Assembly (NCBI GenBank): GCA_044343155.1
Contig: JAVZSS010000011.1
Location: 1-16,555, forward strand
DNA length: 16,555 bases
DNA from: SpSt-28 sp044343155
GTDB lineage: Archaea > Aenigmatarchaeota > Aenigmatarchaeia > CG10238-14 > SpSt-28
Reading direction: 5' to 3'
A model generated the notes under the pieces. The model did not search any database. It was not told where the DNA came from and saw only the letters and a list, made by a program, of their open reading frames with translations. Both the position numbers and the translations under genes were made by a program. Positions 1-6,444 of this stretch are shown here, piece after piece; the first letter of the stretch is position 1; the number at the start of each line of letters is the position of its first letter.

Positions 1-399
1 GATTGGGGTAATTATAGATTGCCTAGAAACTCAAAAGGTTTACCACCAGCACCATTAATAATTTTGGTAGATTTAATATCTGTTTGGATACCTTATAAGA
101 GCGAGGGTAAACAAGCTATTGCAGAATATCCAGAAATAATAAAAGAAGTTAAGCTTGCTTTACAAGAAGCAGGTAGAAGACTTTCTACATATTTACATAA
201 AAAGTTTGTTAGAGAGCAATTAGCAATGAGAGCAAATATTTTTGAAGCTTATTCTGAGATATTTTCCGAGTTTGTTTCAGATTTAACTGGAAAACCAAAA
301 GATTATATTAAACAAAAAATTTTAGAATTGATAAGAAAGGGAGAATATAAAGAAGGTGAAGAAAAAAAGATGAAAGAAGAAGTTATAGAGGTGAAGTAA
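1..399 (+). CDS. top6B: DNA topoisomerase VI subunit B, C-terminal fragment (5' end outside window)
   Basis: The reading frame is open from base 1, so only the last 132 residues of a protein usually 500-650 residues long are seen. Subunit B is the GHKL ATPase half of the A2B2 type IIB topoisomerase that relaxes and decatenates DNA. The fragment covers the end of the transducer domain (residues 2-60: a W-x-x-Y box, then GLPPAPLIILVDLISVWIPY and the K-S-E-G-K-Q-A-I-A segment typical of the family). A charged helical tail rich in Lys and Glu follows. A TTG at 19 could be mistaken for a start, but family similarity continues upstream to base 1. The W-x-x-Y box reads WGNY here, where homologues I remember have WKxY. 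The GHKL nucleotide-binding domain lies outside the window. The gene ends one base before top6A, so the two are co-transcribed. The identification is firm; the exact C-terminal domain content is not. Confidence 0.93.
   Translation, partial: DWGNYRLPRNSKGLPPAPLIILVDLISVWIPYKSEGKQAIAEYPEIIKEVKLALQEAGRRLSTYLHKKFVREQLAMRANIFEAYSEIFSEFVSDLTGKPKDYIKQKILELIRKGEYKEGEEKKMKEEVIEVK
388..394 (+). promoter_or_regulatory. Shine-Dalgarno site of top6A
   Basis: GAGGTGA lies within the last codons of top6B, six bases before the top6A ATG at 401. It matches the archaeal anti-SD core over seven bases. This fixes the top6A start and suggests that ribosomes are recruited internally on a shared top6B-top6A message. 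Confidence 0.7.
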
Positions 400-400
400 A

Positions 401-1504
401 ATGCAATTTTATATAAAACCAAAACAAAAAAGTGAAATATTAAAAACACTTAAAGAATTTGGCGAAAGTTTACTTAAAGATATAGAGGAAAAAAAGAATC
501 CTTCCGTAGAAATACCTGTTAGAACTTTAAGAAACATAAGATTTGATCCTAAGGAAAGAAAAATATTTCTAGGCGGTTATGTTTCTAGGAGATACTTTTT
601 ACATTTGGGTGAGACTAGAAAGTTTACTCAGCTAACTGGAGTAGCAAGCTTATCTAAAAAGTTAATTGAAGAAAACAAACATGTTAGCTTAAGAGAAGCA
701 TACTACATTTTAAAAAGAACAATACCTGGCTTGAAAAAAAATGTAGTTGATGAGCAAGAAGAATCTAATAGAGCAGTAGAAGATTTAGAATTGGTTATAA
801 ACGCTTTAAGAGAGCAATTACATATAAATGCAAACAAATTGGGTGCAGTAGCTGGTAATGTTATAATAAAAGATAGGGGGGATTTAATTGATTGGTCTAA
901 GCTAGGTTCTGGTGGTTGGTCAGTTCCTAGTAATGTTGAGGATATAGAATTTGTAAAGGTTGATGCTAAATTTGTTATTTATGTAGAAAAATCTGCGGTT
1001 TGGGAAAGATTACATGAAGATAAAGTTTGGAAGAAATTAAATTGTATAATAGTAGCTTCACAAGGCCAAGCTACAAGAGGAATTAGAAGATTGTTACAAA
1101 GAATGAATTATGAGTTAAAACTACCAATTTATGTTTTAACAGATTTTGACCCATGGGGAATATATATTTACTCTGTAATAAAATTTGGTTCTATAGCTTT
1201 GGCTCATATTAGTGATAGATTAGCAATACCACAAGCAAAGTTTTTAGGTTTAACCGGGGATGATATTAAGAAATATGGTTTAGAGAAACACCTAATTAAA
1301 TTTAAAGAAATAGATGAAAGAAGATTACAACAAATTAGAGAGTATGAGTGGTTTAAACATAGTAAAGAGTGGCAAAGACAATTTGATATAATGAAAAAAA
1401 TGGGAGCTAAAGCGGAATTAGAAGCATTGGCAGCTAGAGGCATAACATTCATTAGCGAGAAATATTTGCCAGAAAAAATAGAAAATAAGGAATTCTTAGA
1501 TTAG
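401..1504 (+). CDS. top6A: DNA topoisomerase VI subunit A (Spo11-like)
   Basis: This is the DNA-cleaving subunit of topoisomerase VI and a homologue of eukaryotic Spo11. Its 367 residues are the usual family length. The winged-helix (5Y-CAP) domain occupies about residues 65-155. The catalytic tyrosine is most likely Tyr102, in LREAYYILKR, aligned with the R-D-x-F/Y-Y motif of Spo11. The Toprim domain spans about 188-345; its metal-binding acidic residues are Glu196 (VIYVEK) and Asp248 and Asp250 (TDFDPWG). The conserved ASQGQATRG segment (219-227) is present. The start at 401 is supported by a strong SD site and by N-terminal similarity beginning at once. All the key catalytic residues I can name are intact, so the enzyme should be functional. 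With subunit B it would decatenate chromosomes and relax supercoils. Confidence 0.96.
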   Translation: MQFYIKPKQKSEILKTLKEFGESLLKDIEEKKNPSVEIPVRTLRNIRFDPKERKIFLGGYVSRRYFLHLGETRKFTQLTGVASLSKKLIEENKHVSLREAYYILKRTIPGLKKNVVDEQEESNRAVEDLELVINALREQLHINANKLGAVAGNVIIKDRGDLIDWSKLGSGGWSVPSNVEDIEFVKVDAKFVIYVEKSAVWERLHEDKVWKKLNCIIVASQGQATRGIRRLLQRMNYELKLPIYVLTDFDPWGIYIYSVIKFGSIALAHISDRLAIPQAKFLGLTGDDIKKYGLEKHLIKFKEIDERRLQQIREYEWFKHSKEWQRQFDIMKKMGAKAELEALAARGITFISEKYLPEKIENKEFLD

Positions 1505-1532
1505 CTTTTCTATTTTAATTTTAATTTTTTTT
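1505..1532 (+). terminator. T-rich terminator-like tract between top6A and amrS
   Basis: The short gap after the top6A stop is almost pure T with scattered A and ends in a run of eight T just before the amrS ATG at 1533. Archaeal RNA polymerase terminates at oligo-T on the coding strand, so this tract could end the top6 transcript. The same stretch is the only room for an amrS TATA box, for which I see no good match, and there is no SD site. Partial read-through into amrS is the alternative. Confidence 0.4.
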
Positions 1533-2537
1533 ATGAAGGAAGCTCAATTGTATAAAAAATTAAATGATAAAGTTCAATGTCTGGCTTGCAGAAGAAAATG
1601 TATTTTGGAAAACAATCAGATTGGTTTTTGTGGAGTTAGAAAAAACATTAAAGGTAAACTCTATCTTCTAGTCCATTCATTACCAAACGCTATTAATATT
1701 GATCCAATTGAAAAAAAACCTTTGTTTCATTTTTACCCATCTAGTTTAGCTTTATCCATAGGAACTCAAGGTTGTAATTTTGCTTGCCAATTTTGTCAAA
1801 ACTATGACTTAAGTCAAAGAAGAGAAATTATAGGAACAAAAATATTACCAAATGATTTAGTAAAAATGGCTTTGGATTATGGTGCTAAAAGCATTAGTTA
1901 TACTTATAATGAACCCACAATATTTATAGAATTTGCATATGATGTTGGAAAGATTGCAAGGAAGAAAAACTTAAAGAATACTTTTGTTACAAATGGATAC
2001 CAAACAGAAGAAAGTGTAAATTTAATGAAAAAATTTATTGATGCTGTTACAGTTGATTTTAAAGGAAATGGTAATCCAGATTTTTATTTAAAGTATATGA
2101 GTGTTCCTAGGGAGGAAGAAATTTATGAAACTCTTAAATTAATGAAAGAAGCAAAGTTTCATATAGAAATAACAGATTTAATTATACCTAAAATTGGTGA
2201 TAATTTAGAAGATTGTAAAAAATTGTGTAGGTGGATTTTAGAAAATTTGGGTGAGGATACTCCAATTCATTTTTTAAGATTTTTCCCACACTATTTATTA
2301 AACTATTTGCCACCAACTCCTATAGAAATTTTAGAAAAACATGCAGAAATAGCTAAAAAGGAGGGTTTAAAATTCGTTTATATTGGAAATGTGCCTGGTC
2401 ATAAGTTAGAAAATACTTATTGTCCATATTGCGGAAAAGAGGTTATAAAAAGGTATGGTATTGAAGTTTTGGAAATAAATTTAGATAAAAATAAATGTAA
2501 ATATTGTGGAAAAAGATTGCCAATTATTGTTGAATAA
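1533..2537 (+). CDS. amrS: AmmeMemoRadiSam system radical SAM enzyme
   Basis: This 334-residue radical SAM protein resembles pyruvate formate-lyase activating enzymes but has the layout of the AmmeMemoRadiSam group. An N-terminal cysteine cluster (C16, C19, C23, C33) comes first. The SAM-binding 4Fe-4S motif follows, C81-x3-C85-x2-C88 (CNFACQFCQN). Next come the YTYNEPT segment near 123-129 and the VDFKG segment near 174-178. At the C-terminus two CxxC pairs (C297/C300 and C322/C325) probably bind zinc. The family usually co-occurs in genomes with Memo and AMMECR1 homologues; its reaction is not settled. Neither partner is in this window. Assignment to AmrS rather than a general PflA activase rests on the N- and C-terminal Cys clusters and the length. 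The stop directly abuts the stop of the convergent rpsS gene. Confidence 0.85.
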   Translation: MKEAQLYKKLNDKVQCLACRRKCILENNQIGFCGVRKNIKGKLYLLVHSLPNAINIDPIEKKPLFHFYPSSLALSIGTQGCNFACQFCQNYDLSQRREIIGTKILPNDLVKMALDYGAKSISYTYNEPTIFIEFAYDVGKIARKKNLKNTFVTNGYQTEESVNLMKKFIDAVTVDFKGNGNPDFYLKYMSVPREEEIYETLKLMKEAKFHIEITDLIIPKIGDNLEDCKKLCRWILENLGEDTPIHFLRFFPHYLLNYLPPTPIEILEKHAEIAKKEGLKFVYIGNVPGHKLENTYCPYCGKEVIKRYGIEVLEINLDKNKCKYCGKRLPIIVE

Positions 2538-2945
2538 TTACTTAGCTGCAATGTGCTTACTTCCTCTAGAAGCACCTATACCTGGTGCAGAGTGTTCAAC
2601 TTTTTTAACAGTTATGGCAAATTCTCCTAATCTTCTACCAACCATTTCGGGTGTAATAGTTATAACTTTCCACTTTTCTGAATTATCTCCAGCTTTTGCC
2701 CCACCTCTATAAACAGCTATTTTTGCACCTATCATTTGTGGCAAAATAATCATATCTCTTAAATGAGTTTTATGAACTTTATCAAAGTTTTTCATAATTT
2801 TTTTAAGTAATTTTTTATGTTCTTCTCTTAAACCCCTCTTCAAACTCCTTCTAATTCTAGCTGGAGCAAGCTTACTAAATTCCTCAATACTTAATTTTTT
2901 CAACTCCTCTAAGGTCAAACCTTTCCATCTAAATTCTTTCGCCAT
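2538..2945 (-). CDS. rpsS: 30S ribosomal protein uS19 (archaeal S19P)
   Basis: The 135-residue protein has the archaeal/eukaryotic (eS15-like) form of uS19. A helical N-terminal extension (about residues 1-50, FRWKGLTLEELKKL) precedes the core domain. The core shows THLRDMIILPQMIG (about 60-73), then the VYRG and ITPEMVGRRLGEF segments. The tail HSAPGIGASRGSKHI is characteristic. It sits in the head of the small subunit near the decoding region. In most archaea the gene lies in the S10 operon next to rpl2, rpl22 and rps3; none of these is nearby here. It is transcribed leftward from a 48-bp region shared with the divergent zinc-finger gene and ends flush with amrS (no intergenic base). The start codon agrees with family N-termini (MAKEF). 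Identification is very secure. Confidence 0.97.
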   Translation of the reverse strand: MAKEFRWKGLTLEELKKLSIEEFSKLAPARIRRSLKRGLREEHKKLLKKIMKNFDKVHKTHLRDMIILPQMIGAKIAVYRGGAKAGDNSEKWKVITITPEMVGRRLGEFAITVKKVEHSAPGIGASRGSKHIAAK

Positions 2946-2993
2946 TTTATAATAGTTAGAAAAATTTCTTTTTAAATTTTACTTATATATTAT
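2946..2993. promoter_or_regulatory. Divergent promoter region between rpsS and the zinc-finger gene
   Basis: This 48-bp AT-only-like spacer separates two divergent ATG codons. Read leftward, TATAATATATAA at about 2982-2993 is a good TATA box about 37-48 bases before the rpsS ATG. That would give a transcript start near 2960 and a short leader. Read rightward, CTTTTTAAAT at about 2969-2978 is a weaker candidate for an almost leaderless zinc-finger transcript. Neither gene has a clear SD site. Assignment is by motif and spacing only. Confidence 0.5.
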
Positions 2994-3113
2994 ATGGCCA
3001 AAAAAGACCTACCAAAACCAGAAGGGATTTGTCCATATTGTGGAAAAGAAGTGTATAAAGATCTAAATAAACATGTTTTAATCTGTAAGCTTGAATCTAG
3101 GTCTATTCACTAA
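2994..3113 (+). CDS. Small CCHC zinc-finger protein (39 residues)
   Basis: A short ORF encodes 39 residues beginning MAKKDLPKPEG. Residues 13-31 form one zinc-binding unit: C13-P-Y-C16, then ten residues, H27, three residues and C31. This C-x2-C-x10-H-x3-C spacing with Lys-rich flanks suits a single nucleic-acid-binding zinc knuckle. Small one-finger proteins of this type are common in archaeal genomes and mostly uncharacterised. The gene diverges from rpsS. Its last 11 bases overlap the 3' end of the convergent PCNA gene. Support for coding comes from the intact metal-ligand pattern, an ATG at the right distance from a TATA-like element and a proper stop; there is no SD. Function is unknown; a role in translation or replication is only suggested by its neighbours. 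Confidence 0.7.
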   Translation: MAKKDLPKPEGICPYCGKEVYKDLNKHVLICKLESRSIH

Positions 3114-3861
3114 CTCTTGGTGCTAAAATCATAGAAATTCTTGCTTTATTTTCATATATAAAGTCTATGCGCATTGGATAATCTTGAGAAAAACTAATTG
3201 AGACTTCATCTGAAATTTTTTCCGCTTTTAAAACTTTTTCTATATAATCTATAGGATATTTTGCTTTGCTTTCTTCCTTAACATTTAATTGAATTAAACC
3301 CTCTTCACCTTCTTTTAATTCTAACTCAGATTTACTTATATCACCTTCTGCTATAATTTGAAAGGAATCTTTAGTAGCATAAAAGGTAACAGCATCTGTT
3401 ATAATTTCTGCATCTTTGATTGCTTCTTTAACTAATTCTGGCTTTATTACAAGCTGTGCTTTAAACTCAAGCTGCTCTATCGGTGGTATTTCTTCTTTTG
3501 AAATTTCTAATAGAGGAACATAGAATCTTCTTTTGGTTGAGTTATATATTGTTATTTGTAATCTATTTTGTTGAAGCTCTAAAGTCAATTTTTCCGAACC
3601 TTTAGCTCTTTTTAGAACAGAAAGAAAGTTAGTCATATTTACTCCAATTTCTTTTTCTTCTTTGATTTCATATTCTTCAAATGCTTCTTTTGAAATGAAA
3701 ATATCAATTACAGCAATCAAGGCTCTATCTGCAGCTTTTAAACTTATCCCATCTTTTCCAAACTTAAATATTCCTTCATCAATGATTTCTGCTGCTGTTT
3801 GTACAGCAGTTATTACAACTTCAGGTTCAGTAGTTGTTATTCTAAATTCGGCTTCTACCAT
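3103..3861 (-). CDS. pcn: DNA polymerase sliding clamp (PCNA)
   Basis: The protein has 252 residues, the usual size for archaeal PCNA, a homotrimeric ring that tethers DNA polymerase, ligase, FEN1 and other enzymes to DNA. Both clamp repeats are present. The first covers about 1-120, with GISLKAADRALIAVIDIFIS near 38-57. The second covers about 125-250, and the interdomain connecting loop lies near 115-130 (PLLEISKEEIPP). The C-terminal MILAPRVSE is the family signature and forms part of the PIP-box binding region. The ATG at 3861 gives the normal N-terminus. It lies six bases downstream of a small OB-fold gene on the same strand, and the pair probably forms a replication operon. The 3' end overlaps the convergent zinc-finger gene by 11 bases. 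No anomaly is seen. Confidence 0.96.
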   Translation of the reverse strand: MVEAEFRITTTEPEVVITAVQTAAEIIDEGIFKFGKDGISLKAADRALIAVIDIFISKEAFEEYEIKEEKEIGVNMTNFLSVLKRAKGSEKLTLELQQNRLQITIYNSTKRRFYVPLLEISKEEIPPIEQLEFKAQLVIKPELVKEAIKDAEIITDAVTFYATKDSFQIIAEGDISKSELELKEGEEGLIQLNVKEESKAKYPIDYIEKVLKAEKISDEVSISFSQDYPMRIDFIYENKARISMILAPRVSE

Positions 3862-3867
3862 AATTAT

Positions 3868-4176
3868 TCATAACAGATTAAAATATAAATTTTCTATTTT
3901 TTTATAAAGGTTTAAATCAAGCCCTTCTAAATTTTGAAAAAAATCACAATATATTTCATTGTCAATCTTAGTACAAAAAACTCTAATTATACTTCCTTCT
4001 TTTAAATTTTTTATATTTTCATCAAAAATTGTAAAGTTTATTTTTATTTTACCAAACTCATCTTTAAGTATAAAGTAGTTTTCTCCAATTTCTTCAACTT
4101 TTCCGATAATAGCTATTTTTAAATCATCTTTTCTTAAGTTCAGAGTATTTGTAAACCTATAAAAATTAACATTCAT
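3868..4176 (-). CDS. Small OB-fold protein, possible RPA-type ssDNA-binding subunit
   Basis: This 102-residue protein looks like a single OB-fold. A beta-rich core runs from about residue 20 to 78 (IAIIGKVEEIG, YFILKDEFGKIKINF, EGSIIRVFCTKI, EIYCDFF), followed by a C-terminal helix (LNLYKKIENLYF). The order strand-strand-strand-gap-strand-strand-helix resembles the small RPA subunits (RPA14/RPA32-like). I cannot assign a named family from sequence alone. It is the first gene of a two-gene unit with PCNA (six-base gap), which supports a replication or repair role such as single-strand DNA binding. A TATA-like element about 29 bases upstream of its ATG suggests near-leaderless transcription. 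Alternatives are a tRNA-binding or nucleic-acid chaperone OB protein. Confidence 0.7.
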   Translation of the reverse strand: MNVNFYRFTNTLNLRKDDLKIAIIGKVEEIGENYFILKDEFGKIKINFTIFDENIKNLKEGSIIRVFCTKIDNEIYCDFFQNLEGLDLNLYKKIENLYFNLL

Positions 4177-4210
4177 ATTTTTAATTTTTCTTCAATTTTT
4201 AATTTTTAAA
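4177..4210 (-). promoter_or_regulatory. Promoter of the OB-fold/PCNA operon
   Basis: Read leftward, TTTAAAAATT at 4201-4210 lies about 25-34 bases upstream of the OB-fold gene's ATG (4176). That is the normal archaeal TATA-to-start distance and implies a leaderless or very short-leader message. No SD is visible. The rest of the interval is A/T with no other recognisable element. Confidence 0.45.
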
Positions 4211-4228
4211 AGTAAGTATGTGGGTATA

Positions 4229-4270
4229 CATTTTTAAATCTAGCGTTATTATATATAAATAGGTGATGTT
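4229..4270 (+). promoter_or_regulatory. Thermosome promoter and Shine-Dalgarno site
   Basis: CATTTTTAAATC at 4229-4240 is a good TATA box. Counting about 26 bases from its centre puts the transcript start near 4260. The leader would then be about ten bases and would contain AGGTGAT (4261-4267), a seven-base match to the archaeal SD consensus, immediately before the ATG at 4271. A second AT-rich run at 4248-4260 is too close to the start codon to serve as the TATA box. A strong promoter with an SD fits an abundant chaperonin. I see no convincing heat-shock operator. Confidence 0.6.
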
Positions 4271-5920
4271 ATGCCACAACAAGCATATGTTGCTCAAATA
4301 GGTGGTCAACCAGTTTTAATATTGCCAGAAGGAACTTTAAGAACAACTGGTAGGGATGCTCAAAGAAATAATATAGCTGCTGCAAAAGCGGTAGCGGATA
4401 TAGTAAGAACTACATTAGGACCAAAAGGAATGGACAAAATGTTAGTAGATTCTATTGGTGATATAACAATAACAAACGATGGAGTAACAATTTTAGAAGA
4501 AATGGAAGTAGAACATCCGGCTGCAAAAATGATGGTAGAGGTAGCAAAGACACAAAATGAAGAAGTTGGCGATGGAACAACAACCGCTGTAGTAATTGCT
4601 GGAGAACTTTTGAAAAGAGCAGAAGAATTGTTGGATCAAGAAATTCATCCAACTGTAATAGTAAAGGGTTATCAGTTAGCAAAAGAAGAAGCACTTAGAG
4701 TTTTAGAAGAAATAGCGACACCAATTGATATAAATGATGAAGAAACTTTGAAAAAAATTGTAATAACTGCAATGTCTGGAAAAGCTGGAAAGGAAGCAGC
4801 ACCAAAAATAGCTGAGATTATTGTAAAGGCAGTTAAAATGGTTGTTGAAGAAAGAAATGGAAAGCTATATGTTAACAAAGATAATATAAAAAGAGTTAAG
4901 AAGCATGGAGCATCTGCTTTAGAAACAGAATTGATTAATGGAATAGTAATAGATAAGGAGTTTGTTCATCCACAAATGCCAAAAATTGTACATAATGCTA
5001 AAATTGCTTTATTAGATTGTCCATTGGAAATAGAAAAGACAGAAACTGATGCCCAGATTAGAATAACATCCCCAGAGCAACTACAAGCATTTTTACAACA
5101 AGAGCAAAGAATGTTGAAAGAAATGGTTGAAAAAATAGCTAAAACTGGTGCTAATGTTGTAATTACAGAAAAGGGTATAGATGATTTAGCACAACATTAC
5201 TTAGCTAAAAAAGGTATAGTTGCGTGCAGAAGGGTTAAAAGGTCAGATTTAGAAGCTTTAGCGAAAGCTACTGGTGGAAGAATTGTTAGCAATCTAGAAG
5301 ATCTAACAGAGAAAGATTTAGGTTTTGCAGAAGTTGTTGAAGAAAAGAAGGTTGCAGGGGAAGCAATGACATTTGTCAGAGGGTGCAAAAATCCAAAAGC
5401 AGTTACAATATTGGTTAGAGGTAGTACTGAGCATGTTGTTGATGAAATAGATAGAAATGTAGAAGATGGAATAGGTGCAGTAGTTTCTGCTTTAGAAAGT
5501 GGAAAAATTGTTCCTGGGGCTGGAGCTATTGAAGCTGAATTAGCAAGAAGAATAAGAGAATTTGCTGAAAAGTTTTCAGGAAGAGAGCAATTAGCAATAC
5601 AAGAATTTGCAAATGCATTAGAAATAATACCAAGAACTTTAGCAGAAAATGCAGGGTTAGACCCTATAGATATGTTGGTAGAGTTAAGAGCTGCTCATGA
5701 ACATGGAAAAATAAATTATGGAATAGATGTCTTTGAAGGCAAAGTCAAAGATGCTATAGAAATGGGAGTAATAGAACCATTAAAAGTAAAAACTCAAGCT
5801 ATTAAATCTGCATCAGAAGCTGCAGAAATGATTTTAAGAATAGATGATGTAATAGCTGCAAGTAGGTTGGGTAAAGAAAAAGAAAGTAAGAAAGCAGAAA
5901 AACCTGAAGAAGAATATTAA
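4271..5920 (+). CDS. thsA: Thermosome subunit (group II chaperonin)
   Basis: The 549-residue protein is a full-length CCT/thermosome subunit, which assembles into double rings that fold proteins with ATP. The equatorial ATPase motifs are intact: TTLGPKGMDKMLV (48-59), TNDGVTILEE with Asp70 (69-78), and GDGTTTAVV (100-108) with catalytic Asp101. The apical domain lies mid-protein (about 215-365). The second equatorial half contains VPGAGAIEAELARRI. The C-terminus ends in a charged Lys/Glu stretch (KKAEKPEEEY); the Gly-Met repeat tail of many thermosomes is absent. The ATG at 4271 has a well-placed SD. It appears to be transcribed alone, with a T-rich terminator behind it. Whether other thermosome genes exist in this genome cannot be seen. 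The alpha-subunit symbol is only a convention here. Confidence 0.96.
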   Translation: MPQQAYVAQIGGQPVLILPEGTLRTTGRDAQRNNIAAAKAVADIVRTTLGPKGMDKMLVDSIGDITITNDGVTILEEMEVEHPAAKMMVEVAKTQNEEVGDGTTTAVVIAGELLKRAEELLDQEIHPTVIVKGYQLAKEEALRVLEEIATPIDINDEETLKKIVITAMSGKAGKEAAPKIAEIIVKAVKMVVEERNGKLYVNKDNIKRVKKHGASALETELINGIVIDKEFVHPQMPKIVHNAKIALLDCPLEIEKTETDAQIRITSPEQLQAFLQQEQRMLKEMVEKIAKTGANVVITEKGIDDLAQHYLAKKGIVACRRVKRSDLEALAKATGGRIVSNLEDLTEKDLGFAEVVEEKKVAGEAMTFVRGCKNPKAVTILVRGSTEHVVDEIDRNVEDGIGAVVSALESGKIVPGAGAIEAELARRIREFAEKFSGREQLAIQEFANALEIIPRTLAENAGLDPIDMLVELRAAHEHGKINYGIDVFEGKVKDAIEMGVIEPLKVKTQAIKSASEAAEMILRIDDVIAASRLGKEKESKKAEKPEEEY

Positions 5921-5925
5921 TCCAC

Positions 5926-5953
5926 CCCCTTTTTTTAATATTTTTATTTTTTG
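5926..5953 (+). terminator. T-rich terminator after the thermosome gene
   Basis: A pyrimidine tract with seven consecutive T (5930-5936), followed by two more T runs up to about 5952, starts a few bases after the thermosome stop. It fits intrinsic archaeal termination on oligo-T. It separates the highly expressed chaperonin from the pilus-like locus that begins at 5971. Confidence 0.55.
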
Positions 5954-5969
5954 AATATAGAAAATATTC
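5953..5969. repeat. Short inverted repeat just upstream of the pilus-like locus
   Basis: GAATAT (5953-5958) and ATATTC (5964-5969) form a perfect 6-bp inverted repeat with a 5-base spacer. It ends one base before the ATG at 5971. It could be an operator half-site pair or a weak RNA hairpin that occludes the start. In DNA this AT-rich, such a repeat could also arise by chance. Confidence 0.3.
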
Positions 5970-5970
5970 T

Positions 5971-6435
5971 ATGGAAGAAAATGTTAAAAGTGAAGAATTT
6001 GAGTTAATTCCTGTAACCCCTTTAAGAAAATTAGAAAAGAGAATAGAAGAATTAGAAAAAAAATATGGCATAGGAAATATTGAGTTGTATAAAGAAATAG
6101 TCAGTATAATTAGAATGAATCAAGAAATAGTGGATGCACTAATTAAATCTAACGATGCTTTAAGGGTTGAATTATCAAAACTTCCTCTAAAGCTTGAAGA
6201 ATTAACTAAAAAGATAGAGGAATTAATTGAATTGATAAAAGCTGCCGGTGAGGAAGAAGAAAAAAGTGTGGAGATAAAACCTTTAGTAGAAAAAATTGAA
6301 AAATTGGCAGAAATAAATAATAAAATACTTGAGGCTAATGAAAGTTTATTGTCTTTAATGGAAGAGCTTTCTAAGAAATTGACCAAACCACAATTACCCC
6401 CACCAATTCCAAAACCTCCATTACCAGTAAAATAG
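5971..6435 (+). CDS. Coiled-coil protein with proline-rich tail, first gene of the pilus-like locus
   Basis: I do not recognise a named family. The 154-residue protein has no signal peptide or membrane segment and is probably cytoplasmic. A short N-terminal segment (ELIPVTPLRKLEKRIEELEK, residues 11-30) leads into heptad-rich helices at about 17-32, 38-92 and 100-138, rich in Glu, Lys, Leu and Ile. The last 15 residues are a proline-rich tail (PPPIPKPPLPVK). The gene sits nine bases upstream of a pilin-like gene, so it is likely co-transcribed with the secretion locus. Coiled-coil proteins also occur in archaellum operons (FlaC/D/E), but I see none of their diagnostic sequence. A scaffold or platform-associated role is inference from position. 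Its conserved-looking N-terminus and clean operon spacing argue that it is a real gene. Confidence 0.75.
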   Translation: MEENVKSEEFELIPVTPLRKLEKRIEELEKKYGIGNIELYKEIVSIIRMNQEIVDALIKSNDALRVELSKLPLKLEELTKKIEELIELIKAAGEEEEKSVEIKPLVEKIEKLAEINNKILEANESLLSLMEELSKKLTKPQLPPPIPKPPLPVK

Positions 6436-6444
6436 GTATAAATA

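Noticed and set aside
1204..1452. 82-residue minus-strand frame within top6A
   Set aside because: Overlaps conserved Toprim coding sequence and has no supporting motif.
2421..3055. Shared CPYCGKEV octapeptide (21 of 24 bases alike) in AmrS and the zinc-finger gene as a recent duplication
   Set aside because: C-P-x-C-G-K is a very common zinc-knuckle start, and the flanking sequences do not match, so convergence is more likely.
4248..4260. TTATATATAAAT run as the thermosome TATA box
   Set aside because: Only about 12 bases from the start codon, too close for an archaeal TATA box; the element at 4229-4240 has correct spacing.
4452..4694. Leucine-rich 80-residue open frame on the minus strand inside the thermosome gene
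   Set aside because: Low-complexity antisense shadow of a highly conserved coding sequence, with no start signal or recognisable motif.
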